Both the position numbers and the translations under genes were made by a program. The notes below the pieces were generated by a model. It searched no databases. It was not told the DNA's origin and was given only the letters and a program-made list of their open reading frames with translations. Shown here in pieces: positions 11,646 to 22,117 of a DNA stretch of 34,192 nt (position 1 is the stretch's first letter; every line of letters begins with the position of its first letter). This DNA is from Corinectria fuckeliana (Eukaryota > Ascomycota > Sordariomycetes > Hypocreales > Nectriaceae), in assembly GCA_019137255.1 (NCBI GenBank), contig WPDH01000444.1, positions 1 through 34,192 on the forward strand. Direction: 5' to 3'.

Positions 11646-12925
11646 ATGGATTTGGCCCTCGCCCTGTTTCTATTGCTCTTGCCTTCTTCTTTCGATTTGC
11701 GACTTGGTATGTGAGCTTTGGTGTAGAGGGGGGGTGTTGAGACCATCACGCACTTCCCTTGCCTCGCCCGCTGCAGCCTTCTTCTTAGACATTGGTTGTT
11801 GCCGTCCCGCGCGACTCACCCGTCGTTGCTTCTTTCGCATCAGCCAACATGGATGGGGGTTCTATGTATGCCTTCCTGCCATCAGAGACACCTGTCCCGG
11901 ATTCGGTCGCCCTGCAGGACGTAGGCAATACATAAATGGCAGTTGCGACCCGGCGATGGCGACGGGTGACCAACAGACCGCCTCCGCCTCCTCAACACTC
12001 TCCCTCGACCTTCATCTTCCATGGGACGTGGCGCGTACGAAACCATCGGCGTTACAAAGCCTCCACCAAGACCCAAGCCAACGTTGGAATGCCGTCTCCA
12101 TCAGCTGCCGGCCTCGCCTTGGCCGTGATCTTGCCGACCCTGGGGACGATTCTCATTATCGGCTTCGTCTGGCGCAACCGCAGGCGCAGATGGCAGGGCA
12201 GAGACACGCCAGTCTCTGAGTCAGACCGAATGAATGTTGGCCTACTGCGTTTGAGTAAGATACACACACAAGCCTTCACTGTCGACGGACTCTGACTGAA
12301 CAATGCAGACCTCCCCGACGGGCTTACCTCTCCCCGGAGAGCCTTTACCAGATCCCGCCGCAGACAGGCAGTTCTAGCTCCGTTGCCACTTCGACCCTTG
12401 CCTCGCATGCGGGAAGCGGCGACTGCGATGGAGGTGATCCAGGAATCCCAAGTCCCTGTGCGGTATAAGCAGTTCAACATTGCGTTCTGGATGGACTCGC
12501 CTACAGAATGGTGCAAAAACCTGACGAGCGGTGACCCTGAGCGAGTCATTGATTCCGCCAATTCCTACGTGTACACGCTCTGGTCGCGTCCAGAAATCTG
12601 GGTTGATACTGAAAACAACTTCATGGTCCCGATATCATCGTTCGTGCCTGAGTTGGGTACCATCATCAACTACTGGGGGGCTTGGTACGGGAGATGGTTC
12701 AAGCTCGACGCGGTGGCTATGGATGACGATGTCCCACAACCCGTTGCCGACCATGTCGGAGCAATTGGCTTGCCGAGGATGATGTTCAATCGTGGGATTA
12801 TGGAGCTTGACGCGCACGATCCGGTCCTTGAGTTGATGGAGAGGATCCGCAATCGTCTCCAGGCCTTCCCGGCTGCTAGGCACCATCGCCGTATGGGCCA
12901 GCAGGTGGTTTCTTACCTGACATAG
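11646..12925 (+). CDS. Tentative type I membrane protein, function unknown
   Basis: I do not recognise a family. A model with exons 11646-11706, 11777-12034, 12105-12254 and 12309-12925 stays in frame for 361 residues. The first exon encodes a signal-peptide-like MDLALALFLLLLPSSF. A Cys-containing segment follows (CCRPARLTRRC, YINGSCDPAM), then a Ser/Thr stretch. A single hydrophobic span (LALAVILPTLGTILIIGF) ends in the basic stop-transfer WRNRRRR. The last intron (12255-12308, gtaaga...cag with a ctgac branch-like site) is convincing; the first two, both 70 nt, are inferred. The cytosolic part has QFNIAFWMDSPTEW, YTLWSRPEIW and ISSFVPELGTIINYWGAWYG. After the stop, another frame reads GFLPDIEDAPCWEYLFNTKI into the tandem repeat, so the annotated end may result from a frameshift. 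The gene could also be decaying. Confidence 0.38.
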
Positions 12926-12972
12926 AAGATGCCCCGTGCTGGGAATACTTGTTCAACACAAAGATCCGGTGG

Positions 12973-13275
12973 AAGTGGCCGAGGGAAGGGATACCGTCGG
13001 ACGAGTTTAGCATCGTTATGTGTGGTTCTGCGTGGGCTCGATGGACGTGGTTAGGCTTGAACAAGTGGCCGAGGGAGGGGATACCGTCGGACGAGTTTAG
13101 CATCGTTATGTGTGGTTCTGCGTGGGCTCGATGGACATGGTTAGGCTTGAACATGTATTAGCATGGTTCTGCGTGGGCTCGATGGACGTGGTCAGGCTTG
13201 AACATGTATTAGCAAGGTTCTGCGTGGGCTCGATGGACGTGGTTACGCTTCAACATGTATTAGCAAGGTTCTGCA
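12973..13275. repeat. Composite minisatellite, 90-bp and 51-bp units
   Basis: Two 90-bp units (12973-13062 and 13063-13152) are followed by two 51-bp units (13153-13203 and 13204-13254) and a partial unit to 13275. All units share a core of about 39 bp containing tggttctgcgtgggctcgat. The 90-bp units differ from each other at only two positions. Both lengths are multiples of three, and one frame encodes repeats such as KWPREGIPSDEFSIVM and CGSAWARWTWLGLN, ending at a TAG in the first 51-bp unit. Confidence 0.95.
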
Positions 13276-14454
13276 AAGGACAGCTCATTTTTAGCAGTAG
13301 AGACTAACCTCTAAACATTTCCCTTTGCCAAACCGAGTTCTATTTTTGAGGTTAGAAGACGTGATAGCGTATCGACTCGATAAGTTGGAACGGGTCCAGT
13401 GGAGACGGAAGAGAAGTTGACGATTTTAAGGGCCCGATCTTCTCAAGCCGGTTAACCATCAGGAGCCCCCACGGCCCGCAATGTACCCCGAGACTTCTCT
13501 TGACGGGCGATGGTGCGGTATTCCCTTGACCTACGCTGATCGTCTTTGACTACTCTGCATGTTCTCCGAATGACCAAAAGAGCTTCTCCCTCACCTACAC
13601 GACAGATAAAGGCTTGTTGGCTGGTCCATCAAATCACATTGGGCCTGATCAGCAGGCATACATGCGTGGCTGATGAGTGGGAGGATGCTCGACGCAAGGA
13701 GTCGTCCAGACTCCATCACCAAGACGTGACCGGTGCTTACAAACTGACCATTGCGCGCCCCAGAGAAGAGCATTCCCACGTGGACGAAGAATCAGAAGAG
13801 TTACAGGAGCTAATGAAGCGATGATCCATACACGAGCTATCAACCTTGACTAGTTACACCGTGGCAGCCGACACCAGTCCGCGCCCGAAAGTCGGATGCT
13901 GCCGAGTCGGTCTCGGGAGCCGCTGCGCTAGAGCCAGGGAGCGACGGGCGCTAATGTTCAGGTACATGTAACTGTCGATGACCGCTAGACCAAAAGTAAG
14001 GCACCCTACTCTTGGGCAGGCCATATCTCTTATAATAGGTGGTCACCCACGAACAGTAACCCTTCAGAACTGCAGATTGATGGCCAGCGTGTTCCTTGCG
14101 TAGCAGCTGTCGCTCGGCTGCTCGGGTCGGTCACGATGATGAAGGAACGAGGGGCCAAGGACACTGCAGAGAGGGGGGATCTCTCGCGGACAAAGGCGGA
14201 GAAAAAGGTGTCGACGAAGACAATAGGCTCTTTGGCCGTTGATTGTCTTCAATTTCCCCGTGCCATAACGCACATCAATTCAGACCGATTTCACTCCGTC
14301 ACGTGTCTGCTACATGGGCACACGTGGGCGAGGCATCATTCATTCACATTCCTCTTCATCACCTCAAGCTCGTCCAACTCTAGCATCTCCATCTCTACCA
14401 AGTCTTTCCAAGTACCCATCTCGCTAGAACTGGACTCACTCGCTCGCTAACCGA
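13276..14454. other. Intergenic before the kinase gene
   Basis: No convincing gene; the 92-codon frame at 13546-13824 has no recognisable content. A dispersed repeat copy lies at 14011-14057. The last 150 bases before the kinase ATG are pyrimidine-rich, as expected for a fungal 5' leader. Confidence 0.45.
14011..14057 (+). repeat. 47-bp dispersed repeat, copy A
   Basis: It matches 31607-31653 in the same orientation with three mismatches over 47 bases. The core is catatctcttataataggt. Similarity ends abruptly on both sides. Confidence 0.85.
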
Positions 14455-16839
14455 ATGGAGACACTCCATTTCGGCAGCGCCCAGTTTTCAGCGACCCGGC
14501 AGAATGCCATCAAGGATGCGAAGGAGATGCAAGCATTCATTACGCAGGAATGCATCAAGTCCCGAAAAGCACCACCTCCTTATCTTCTTCTGGAGCTTAT
14601 CGGCAAGGGAAGCTTCGGTCGCGTCTACCAGGCGCGTGGCACTAGACCCGGTCAACTCGTCGCTGTCAAGATTGTTGACATCGAAAACGGGGATGCGCTC
14701 GATCCTGGCGCCGACACATTTGGGGACATTCTCAAGGAAATCGAAGCTCTGAAGCTCCTTGGCGGTACTGGGGCGAAGAACATCAACACCGTGGTGGACG
14801 CCCTCCTTGTTGGCCATACCATATGGATGGTCACAGAGTATTGCGCTGGCGGGAGTGTTTCGACATTGATGAAGCCCAGAGGATTTCTACCAGAACAGTG
14901 TATTATTCCTATTCTACGCGAAGTCGCTGTGGCTATTCTCTGGGTTCACAAGCAGGGAATCATCCATCGGGATATCAAGTGCGCAAACATCTTTGTCACC
15001 GAAGCCGGCGGCATACAGCTTGGCGACTTTGGGGTCGCTGGTATCATGCAGACCAAATTCGACAAAAGGAGCACCATCACAGGTTCCTTGCATTGGATGG
15101 CACCCGAACTGTTCAATCCTGCTGTAAGGTACAGCACCGAGGTTGATATCTGGGCATTTGGGTCGATGGCCTACGAAGTCGCTTCTGGACTACCCCCAAA
15201 TGCTACGTTCAGGGATATCCCTCGGTTTGGCGCATACCTGAAGAACCATTGTCCTCGCCTGGAAGGTGACTAGTATTCACCAGGATTGAAGGACTTTGTC
15301 GCGCTTTGTATGGTCGAGGATCCTTCTCGACGTCCTCCTATCGAGGAGCTTCAGCGGCATCCTTATATCCGCAACACTGAGATCGACTACCCGACTGCAT
15401 TGCTATCCCGGCTTGTTCGCGCTTATAAGCTCTGGGAAGCTCGAGGAGGAAGTCGTGCATCACTCTTCTGTCCAGGCGGGGCACAGAGGGAGCTCACCTC
15501 GGACCTCGCTTCGCCTGTTCCTGATGAATGGAACTTCAATACCCAGGATGATCCGGGTCAGCCTGTTCCTAATGAGTGGGACTTCAATCCCCAGGATAAT
15601 TTGGGTCAGCTTGCCGTTCCAGATCCACTTCGGTCCGTATTCGAGGCGCACGACTCCAATGTCGATGTTCGGTCTAAGCCATCAAAGCCTCATCCACGCC
15701 GCCGAAAGCCGCCACCACGAAACATCAAGATGCCTGTGGCTCCGTTAGAGAAGCTCTTCGACCCATATACCGTTTCCAATTATCAGGACAACTCTCGTGC
15801 TTTCTACGCCCTTCCAGTCGGACTGATGACATCTGAGCTTCCACTTCGTGAGCACTCCGACAACTCCGACAAACAAAATGTTCGAGAATCTCTCATCGAT
15901 CTAGACGCTGCCCTGTACGAAGATGTATCGCAATCTGCAGATTTGCCAACCATCAAACCCTCGAGGAGGTCTCTCTCAAGCGAACCGACAAATTCCGATC
16001 GCCGTCGGACCTTGGATTGGACCTTTCCAAGGGAAGCGTCTGCCTCGGCACGGCCTCATTTCCAGCACGAGTCTGATCCGGCCGCCCGTGACCAGGAACT
16101 TCCCCCGATTCAAGTTCAGGGAGGCCTAGCTATCGGGGTTCCTCCAGACGAGACAGTATCGGGCAGCCGGGCTTCCGCTTTGAGTCTTATCGATCTTGAT
16201 GCCTGTTTCCTCGATGACTTGCGCGATACCTCCTGCCCATCCACGGCGAGTTCGGATGCTCCATCCGAGATGTGGCATACGCCCTTTGAGCTTGAACGAC
16301 ATGCATCTGAGCCAACATCGCATGCATCTGAGCCAACATCGCATCCATCTGAGCCAACATCGCATCCATCTGAGCCAACATCGCATCCATCAGCTGAGAG
16401 AGAACCATCCATTTACATTGACGATGGCGATCTCGGCATCGGCATAGCTATTGACATGCCATGGGAGCCAAGCCAGACCATGCTCTACAGCACTCAGCAA
16501 ATCAATCAGCAAGATCTGTCAAGCAGCGACAACGAACATGGTGAACTCTCTGGGCCTCCAGGGCATAGAAGCAATGACAGGCAAGAAAGACTTCCAGCGT
16601 TGCTATTGCCACCGCTACCAGAAGCGCCATCCACAGGAGTACTGCAAGGAATCGGATCTGGAGAAGATGTCAAGGATGAGTTGGTGCGGTTGGTCTCTGG
16701 TCTCAAGGATCACTTGGATTTTGCAAGTCAGTTTTTGGACACCATGCCGTCTCGCAACGGACCATCTCGCAATGGGCCGTCTCGCAATGGGCCGTCTCAC
16801 AATGGGCCGTCTCGCAATGGGCACGTTGTCGATAATTGA
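14455..16839 (+). CDS. GCK/STE20-type Ser/Thr kinase with one in-frame TAG
   Basis: A germinal-centre-type kinase, probably acting in a MAP4K/NDR-linked signalling pathway. The frame from ATG 14455 has the glycine loop GKGSFGRV (residues 50-57), the ATP lysine K72 in VAVK, catalytic HRDIKCAN (171-178), DFG (191-193), and the substrate loop HWMAPELF. It stops at TAG 15271-15273 after CPRLEGD, then continues in the same frame as YSPGLKDFVALCMVEDPSRR (the C-lobe end) to 16839. Read through, it is one uninterrupted 795-codon frame. Recalled relatives have Gln at the stop, so CAG to TAG is likely. An 18-nt gt...ag segment spans the stop but is far too short for a fungal intron. The C-terminal tail is Ser/Pro-rich with three sets of tandem repeats. 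If the stop is real, the product lacks the C-lobe end and is probably inactive. Confidence 0.8.
15514..15609 (+). repeat. 48-bp in-frame tandem duplication in kinase tail
   Basis: Two 16-residue units, PVPDEWNFNTQDDPGQ and PVPNEWDFNPQDNLGQ, lie just after the kinase domain. The divergence between them suggests an older duplication. Confidence 0.9.
16300..16383 (+). repeat. 21-bp tandem repeat, 4 copies, in kinase tail
   Basis: Units encode HASEPTS, HASEPTS, HPSEPTS and HPSEPTS, followed by a partial fifth. The reading frame is kept. Confidence 0.95.
16747..16821 (+). repeat. 15-bp tandem repeat, 5 copies, at kinase C-terminus
   Basis: The units encode PSRNG three times, then PSHNG, then PSRNG, ending about seven codons before the stop codon. 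The frame is kept. Confidence 0.95.
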
Positions 16840-17449
16840 GTTCAACCACCAACATCCGTTGATGGGGGGCATCACCGATGTTCCATTTCCTTGTCCGGTT
16901 CGTCTCAGACAGCAGCTACAGCCGACCATGCTTGAGAACACATTCCGAACTTGAGAAGCGTGCCACCAGGCGAAGGCAATGGCTGTCGGCGCATAGAAAT
17001 ACGGCACCGCTTTTCTATCCTAGCACTCTTTCATCACGCTCGAACTGGACCTCATAGGCAGATGATGGCGGTGGTATCAATTGATCATGTCTGTCTGCAC
17101 TCGTATGAACCAATCGTTTAGCTGTCTCATCCCATTCAGGCCAGCAGTCTTCTGCAGCTCTATTGTTTCGTTGTACTCCCGCGCAGCCAAGTTCCATTCG
17201 CATTCGCCTGAAACCGTCGTCTGATGGTCTTGTCCCCCAGGCCAACCCTGTTCCAATTCGCGAGCGTTCAGCTGATCCTTGATACGCTGTCCATCGCATT
17301 CTTGCTCATTGATGCCTCCGCCGACCTGAAGCCCTCCCGACCAACCCCGCAGTGCCTCCGTTGCGAGGCCAATTCATCTTTCCACTCCCCTCTTACGAGA
17401 GGTTCCTGACCATGTAGTCAAACCACTTGACTATATACGTCCGGATCAT
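16840..17449. other. Intergenic, no convincing gene
   Basis: Only short frames on both strands. The right part (from about 17220) may contain eroded N-terminal sequence of the following relic, but I cannot recognise it. Confidence 0.4.
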
Positions 17450-18120
17450 GACTCTACTAGTCCATCAGTCCATCAAGAGCGCCGAACTACCGATGAGCAA
17501 GCATCATGTTCCTAGCACCGGATCCTGTCTCGGAGTCAGCACCCCCATACCAGATATGCTCTATGGATACCACCGGAGATGCGCGTTCCCCCAGCAGCAG
17601 GCCCAGCTGACTTCTCTGAAGAAAAAGGCGGCAGCCCACAGTCAGGATAACTTTGCCTATCCATTCTTTGTCATTGACCTTGAGGGCGATGACGGTAGTA
17701 TGAAGGTGGCTACAAATCAATGTCGAGGGGGAGCAGCATCTTGTATCAACTTGACTGAAAAACGCAATAATCGTCCGAGGCAGCGCGAGGGCAACGACGA
17801 TGCAGTCCAGCTAGTCAACAGTACCGTATTCAGCATTGCCACAAATGGCTCAGAGGCGCGACTCCATGTCTCGTAGAAGCATGAGCTGAACTACTACATG
17901 GTGGTTGTCGACAGATCTCTGCCTCAGAGGCCGGAGGATGCCATCGAATTATGCAAGTACGTCCGCAACATCCTCTCGACTGGGCAAGGGACAAGCAGCT
18001 GAAGTAGATGCGCGAGGCCCTGGACAGCCTTGCGGAGGAGAGCTGGAAGGGAGCTTTATGGCAGCAAAGTCTCGCACACCGCCGCCACTATCTACTGATT
18101 CCGTGGTGTTGAGGGGCAGA
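17450..18120 (+). pseudogene. Decayed fungal DUF7924-like gene
   Basis: The long frame at 17427-17876 contains TPIPDMLYGYHRRCAFPQQQ, NFAYPFFVIDLEGDDGSMKV, ATNQCRGGAASCIN and STVFSIATNGSEARLHVS. It hits TAG at 17874-17876, where recalled relatives have Trp (VSWKHNELDYYM). After it, KHELNYYMV and RPEDAIELCKYVRNILSTG continue in shifted frames, with another TAG near 18007. The order matches a repeated fungal family of unknown function that I know as DUF7924; the name is from memory. The N-terminus is missing or unrecognisable. Stop context and frame breaks show it is not functional. Limits are approximate. Confidence 0.65.
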
Positions 18121-18385
18121 GGGGTCGATTGAAGGGCTGGACCCCGCACTAAACTTGATTGGGCCTCCTCATCAGCGCCAGTCCTTCAGACCATCGACCA
18201 TCGGGATGCCATCTCCAACTCCTCCCGACAAGTCGGTGTGGTCGCAGAGCTTCTCACTAGCCTACAGCTGACTCGTCTATTCTTCCCGAGGATTCTTCCT
18301 ATCTTGCGAGAATCTTTACTTCGTGCATTGACCTGGCTCACTTCCTGCTCTACCTGCTCTACCTCTCCAACCCCGCTTCCTCGTC

Positions 18386-19617
18386 ATGGCCGACACCAAG
18401 GTCTACCGGGCCAGCACCACTGCGCCCGTCAACATCGCCGTGGTCAAGTACGCATCCAGTGTCTCCGACGGTCCTGTCCAACGGCTAACTCGCTGCGCAA
18501 CAGGTACTGGGGCAAGCGTGACCCCAAGCTCAACCTCCCCACCAACAGTTCCCTCTCCGTCACCCTCTCCCAGGCCGACCTGCGAACCCTGACGACCGCG
18601 TCCTGCTCCAGCTCCTACACCGGCGGCGACAGCCTGACCCTCAACGGCGAGGCCTCCGACGTCTCTGGCGCCCGGACGCAGGCTTGCTTCCGCGAGCTGC
18701 GTGCCCGCCGCGCCGCTCTCGAGGCCGCCGACGCCTCCCTGCCCAGGCTGTCGTCGATGCCCGTGAAGCTCGTGTCCGAGAACAACTTCCCCACCGCCGC
18801 CGGCCTTGCGTCTTCTGCCGCTGGCTTCGCAGCCCTCGTCAAGGCCATTGCGCTCCTCTACGAGCTCCCCGACTCGCCTGCGGATCTCTCGCTCGTTGCC
18901 CGCCAGGGCTCTGGATCGGCCTGCCGCAGTCTGTTTGGCGGCTACGTGGCGTGGAGGATGGGGGAGAAGGACGACGGAAGCGACTCCAAGGCCGAGCTGG
19001 TTGCTCCCGCCGAGCACTGGCCCGAGATGCGAGCGCTGATCCTGGTTGCCAGCGCCGCCAAGAAGGGCGTGTCGTCGACGTCGGGCATGCAGCAGACTGT
19101 GGCAACGTCGGGTCTGTTCCAGCAGAGGATATCCAACGTCGTCCCCGCCAACATGGCCTCCATGGAGGATGCCGTCAGGGCCAGGGACTTTGCCAAGTTC
19201 GCCGAGGTGACCATGCGCGAGTCCAACTCGTTCCACGCCACCTGCGCCGACACCTACCCGCCCATCTTCTACATGAACGACGTCTCCAAGGCCGCCATCC
19301 GCGCCGTCGAGCACATCAACGCCAAGGCCGGCAAGACGATTGCCGCCTACACCTTCGATGCCGGCCCCAACTGCGTCGTCTACTACCTCGAGGAGGACGC
19401 CGGCGCCATCCTAGGAAGCTTCTATCCGGTCCTGGCAGAGGTGTCGGGCTGGAAAGAAGGTGCGGTCAACCTCAAGTCGACCGTGGAGCTTGACAGCGGA
19501 CTTGCGTCAACGCTGAAGGAAGGCGTCAGCAGAGTCATCATGACGGGCGTTGGCGAGGGCCCCATCAAGACGGAGGAGCACCTGGTTAGCGAGGATGGCC
19601 AGGCCGTTAAGCGATAG
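18386..19617 (+). CDS. ERG19: Mevalonate diphosphate decarboxylase
   Basis: It catalyses the ATP-dependent decarboxylation of mevalonate 5-diphosphate to isopentenyl diphosphate, the last step of the mevalonate pathway leading to ergosterol; the enzyme is cytosolic. Exons 18386-18447 and 18504-19617 flank a 56-nt GTACGC...CAG intron, giving 391 residues, the normal length. The splice rebuilds NIAVVKYWGKRDPKLNLPTN (starting at about residue 16), the family hallmark. The GHMP-type ATP loop PTAAGLASSAAG spans 117-128. SGSACRSLFGGYVAW and AAKKGVSSTSGMQQTV follow. AYTFDAGPN carries D306, equivalent to the catalytic Asp302 of yeast Erg19. ATG 18386 lies in a tcATGGC context after a pyrimidine-rich leader. 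All key residues are present and the gene appears functional. The large opposite-strand frame across it is a GC-driven shadow. Confidence 0.97.
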
Positions 19618-20489
19618 ACTGGAGCAAGAGTAGGAGCGAAACGCTCACAACCTTTGAAGCATGCGATTTAAATGATGATCAGAGTATCTATTGTAACGAA
19701 TAACGCAAATAAATCGTGCATACCCCTAAAGCGGTTACCAAGCAGCAGGACCACCCATTGACGGTGGTGACAGAATATACCTACTAGGTACTGTGCTGAG
19801 AGTTGGAAGCATTCACTAGTCTACAGTAGGTACTTACCTCTAGCTACCTTAGGTACTACCTACGCGAATGTTGGTCGTATATCAACACCGACAGGTTCAC
19901 TCTATATAACTAGCGAATGATTAAAATTATGCAAAAACGATATTAGGAGCCCGCATCAATTTGGAAATATTTCAATAGTTCGAGAGCTATGTGGAACGAG
20001 TTGGTCTGTTGAAAAACACCCATCGCCCTCGTAGGCACCAAGTACGTGAGCTTTTGATGGTACTAGTAGTACCTTAGTACTTAGGCAATCAATGGCCACC
20101 CACTGCACCTACCTGATCAAACAAAAACAAAATATTTCGGTCACCTGCTAATGATTCATAGGCACTGCAATAGTAGGGCAGCTGTAGGCGAGTCACATGT
20201 AACAGGAAGGTAGGTAGGACAAACGGCAGACAGCTGGCAGACAGCTGGCGGCCAGCTGTGGCACCTGCCCGATGGTGGAACAACACCTCATGCTCTCACT
20301 TCACCTTCTCGCCCTCTGCTCTTTGCTCTCACAAACCCAGAACCTACAACGATCCGCCAACACATCCTGGAAGTCTGCACATCTGCAGCCTTCAACACCC
20401 TATCCTCATTCTGATTCTGATTCTATCCTCATTCCCAAGTCCGTCACCAGTTCTTCAACGTTCAAAGTGGCAACGGCCTGTCTGCCGCG
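19618..20489. other. Intergenic between ERG19 and the RUS gene
   Basis: No gene seen. The stretch holds several taggtac/gtacctac palindromic words (about 19784-19866 and 20058-20082), a common feature of fungal intergenic DNA. Repeated cagacagctggc words occur at about 20228-20250. The leader of the RUS gene is C/T-rich. Confidence 0.45.
19708..19713 (+). terminator. Possible polyadenylation signal of ERG19
   Basis: AATAAA occurs about 90 bases after the ERG19 stop, within an A-rich stretch. Fungal signals are loose, so this is only suggestive. Confidence 0.4.
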
Positions 20490-22117
20490 ATGGATACCGA
20501 TACCGATGAATGGTCGGATACAGGGTCGGATTCAGGGCCGGAGTCTCTCCCTCAGACAGACCCTCTCCCACAAGCAGACCCTCTCCCTCAAGCAGACCTC
20601 ACTCCTGACATTAATGTTCCCCTTGAGACTAAACGCTGGACTATCAGCAATCTTCTTGCCCGGGGCGACGAAATAGAAATCCACGAGCTGGACAAGTCGG
20701 GCAACATCATCCAGCAATGGGTGCACACCCGCAGCAACCAGGTTATCCCGGTACTTTCCCCATCCCTGCCACAGCTCAACGACGCCCACTGACTTGTCGA
20801 CAGATCGTGAACAAGAAGTCGAACGGCTTCATTCTTCGTTCTATCCGCGAATGGCGCAAGGCCGTCTGTGACGCGTTTCTTCCTGTTGGATTCCCACACT
20901 CTGTCTCGGACGACTACTTTTCCTACCAGCTCTACGACTCTCTCCAGGCCTTCTTCTCCACAATCACCGCGCTCCTTGCCAACCGCGCCCTTCTCCAGGG
21001 CCTCGGAGTCGGCGATGCCGACTCTTCCGCCACGTTCGCCTTGCTCCTGACCATTCTCAAGGATGCCATGTCCCGCGTCGCCACCATTGTCTTCGCTCAG
21101 CAGTTTGGTCTTCGCATCGAGCCAGATGCGAAGAAGTACCGTTTCCTGGCCGACGTGTTCAACGACACCGCCTTCTTCCTTGAGCTGTACAGTCCCTACT
21201 TCGGGCCGCTGGGCAAGATTGTCGCTCTCACCCTTGGCGAATCCCTCCGAGCTCTCTGTGGTGTCTCGGCTGGGGCGAGCAAAGCGGCCTTGAGCGTTCA
21301 TTTTGCAAAGCACGACAACCTAGCTGAGCTAAACGCAAAGGAAGCAAGTCAAGAAACTGCGGTAGGATTGGTTGGCCTCTTGGTCGGAACCCTTCTGGTC
21401 AAGTCTGTCGAAGACCACCAGAGCGTCGTTTATCTGATGATTGGTCTTGTCCTCGCTCACCTCTGGATGAACTACCTTGGAGTCCGAAGCGTATGCATGA
21501 CCAGCCTCAACCGACAGCGTGCCACCATTCTGTTTGATGAATATCTCAAGACCGGGACGGTCCTCACTCCGACTGAAGTTGCCCAGCGGGAGAGCATCGT
21601 CTTCTGGGACCCTGTGGTACGCAACCGTCACGGCCATCCTATCGCTCGAGTTGAGGTGGCCAAGAGCTACTGGCATGCAATGGGAGGACGCGAAGCTTGC
21701 ATTAACATTGCGATCCTTGATGGCCCCATGTATGCCCTGTTCATCTGGATGCGCCACAACAAACTTGAATTCCCCATCAACTTCCTGCTCTGGGAGGGTG
21801 CCGAGCCGGCGGACGCAATCTGCTGTTGGTTTATGGCCTTGGAGGTTGCTTGGCTCATGGACAAGGGCGTAGGCTACACGGCGAAGCTGGACAAGATCTT
21901 TTGTGGAGACTGCTCGCGCGCCAGTGTCTGGCAGACAGAGCCGGCCGTCGAGGGCGAGGATGAGCGAGAGGAGCCTTTCGAGTACAAGACACGATACGAT
22001 GACCTGGAGCTGTGGGAGACGATGATTGCCAAGGGATGGAGCCTAGAGTCGCAGGGTTTCGAGACAGCAGCCCCAGTGCGATTGGCGGCCCAGCCTCGCT
22101 CGAAGAAGGAACAGTGA
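20490..22117 (+). CDS. RUS (root UVB-sensitive) / DUF647 family protein
   Basis: A member of the RUS/DUF647 family (Pfam PF04884), best known from plants in UV-B sensing and vitamin B6 homeostasis; the fungal role is not established. Exons 20490-20750 and 20804-22117 flank a 53-nt intron (gtactt...gacag, ctgac branch site), giving 524 residues. The N-terminus is acidic with short DPLPQA repeats (about residues 20-35). The DUF647 core starts with FLPVGFPHSVSDDYFSYQLY and DSLQAFFSTITALLANRALL. It continues with LLLTILKDAMSRVATIVF, KKYRFLADVFNDTAFFLELY and LLVKSVEDHQSVVYLMIGLV. A predicted hydrophobic helix cluster lies at LVGLLVGTLLV. The C-terminal half (VVRNRHGHPIARVEVAKSYW onward) is the less conserved tail. 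An alternative donor at 20739 would remove three residues. The stop codon lies in a 17-bp tandem repeat. Confidence 0.85.

Noticed and set aside
12973..13275. CRISPR-like array
   Set aside because: Units are directly adjacent without unique spacers and the organism is eukaryotic; it is a minisatellite.
13546..13824. 92-codon plus-strand frame as a gene
   Set aside because: No recognisable motif, no supporting splice structure, and overlapping frames of similar length on the other strand.
15268..15285. An intron removing the TAG in the kinase gene
   Set aside because: The only in-frame gt...ag segment around the stop is 18 nt; introns elsewhere in the window are 47-81 nt.
18403..19314. 303-codon minus-strand frame opposite ERG19
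   Set aside because: Gly/Val/Arg-rich shadow of a strongly conserved plus-strand gene.
20588..21313. 241-codon minus-strand frame opposite the RUS gene
   Set aside because: Lies entirely within conserved RUS coding sequence; no recognisable content.
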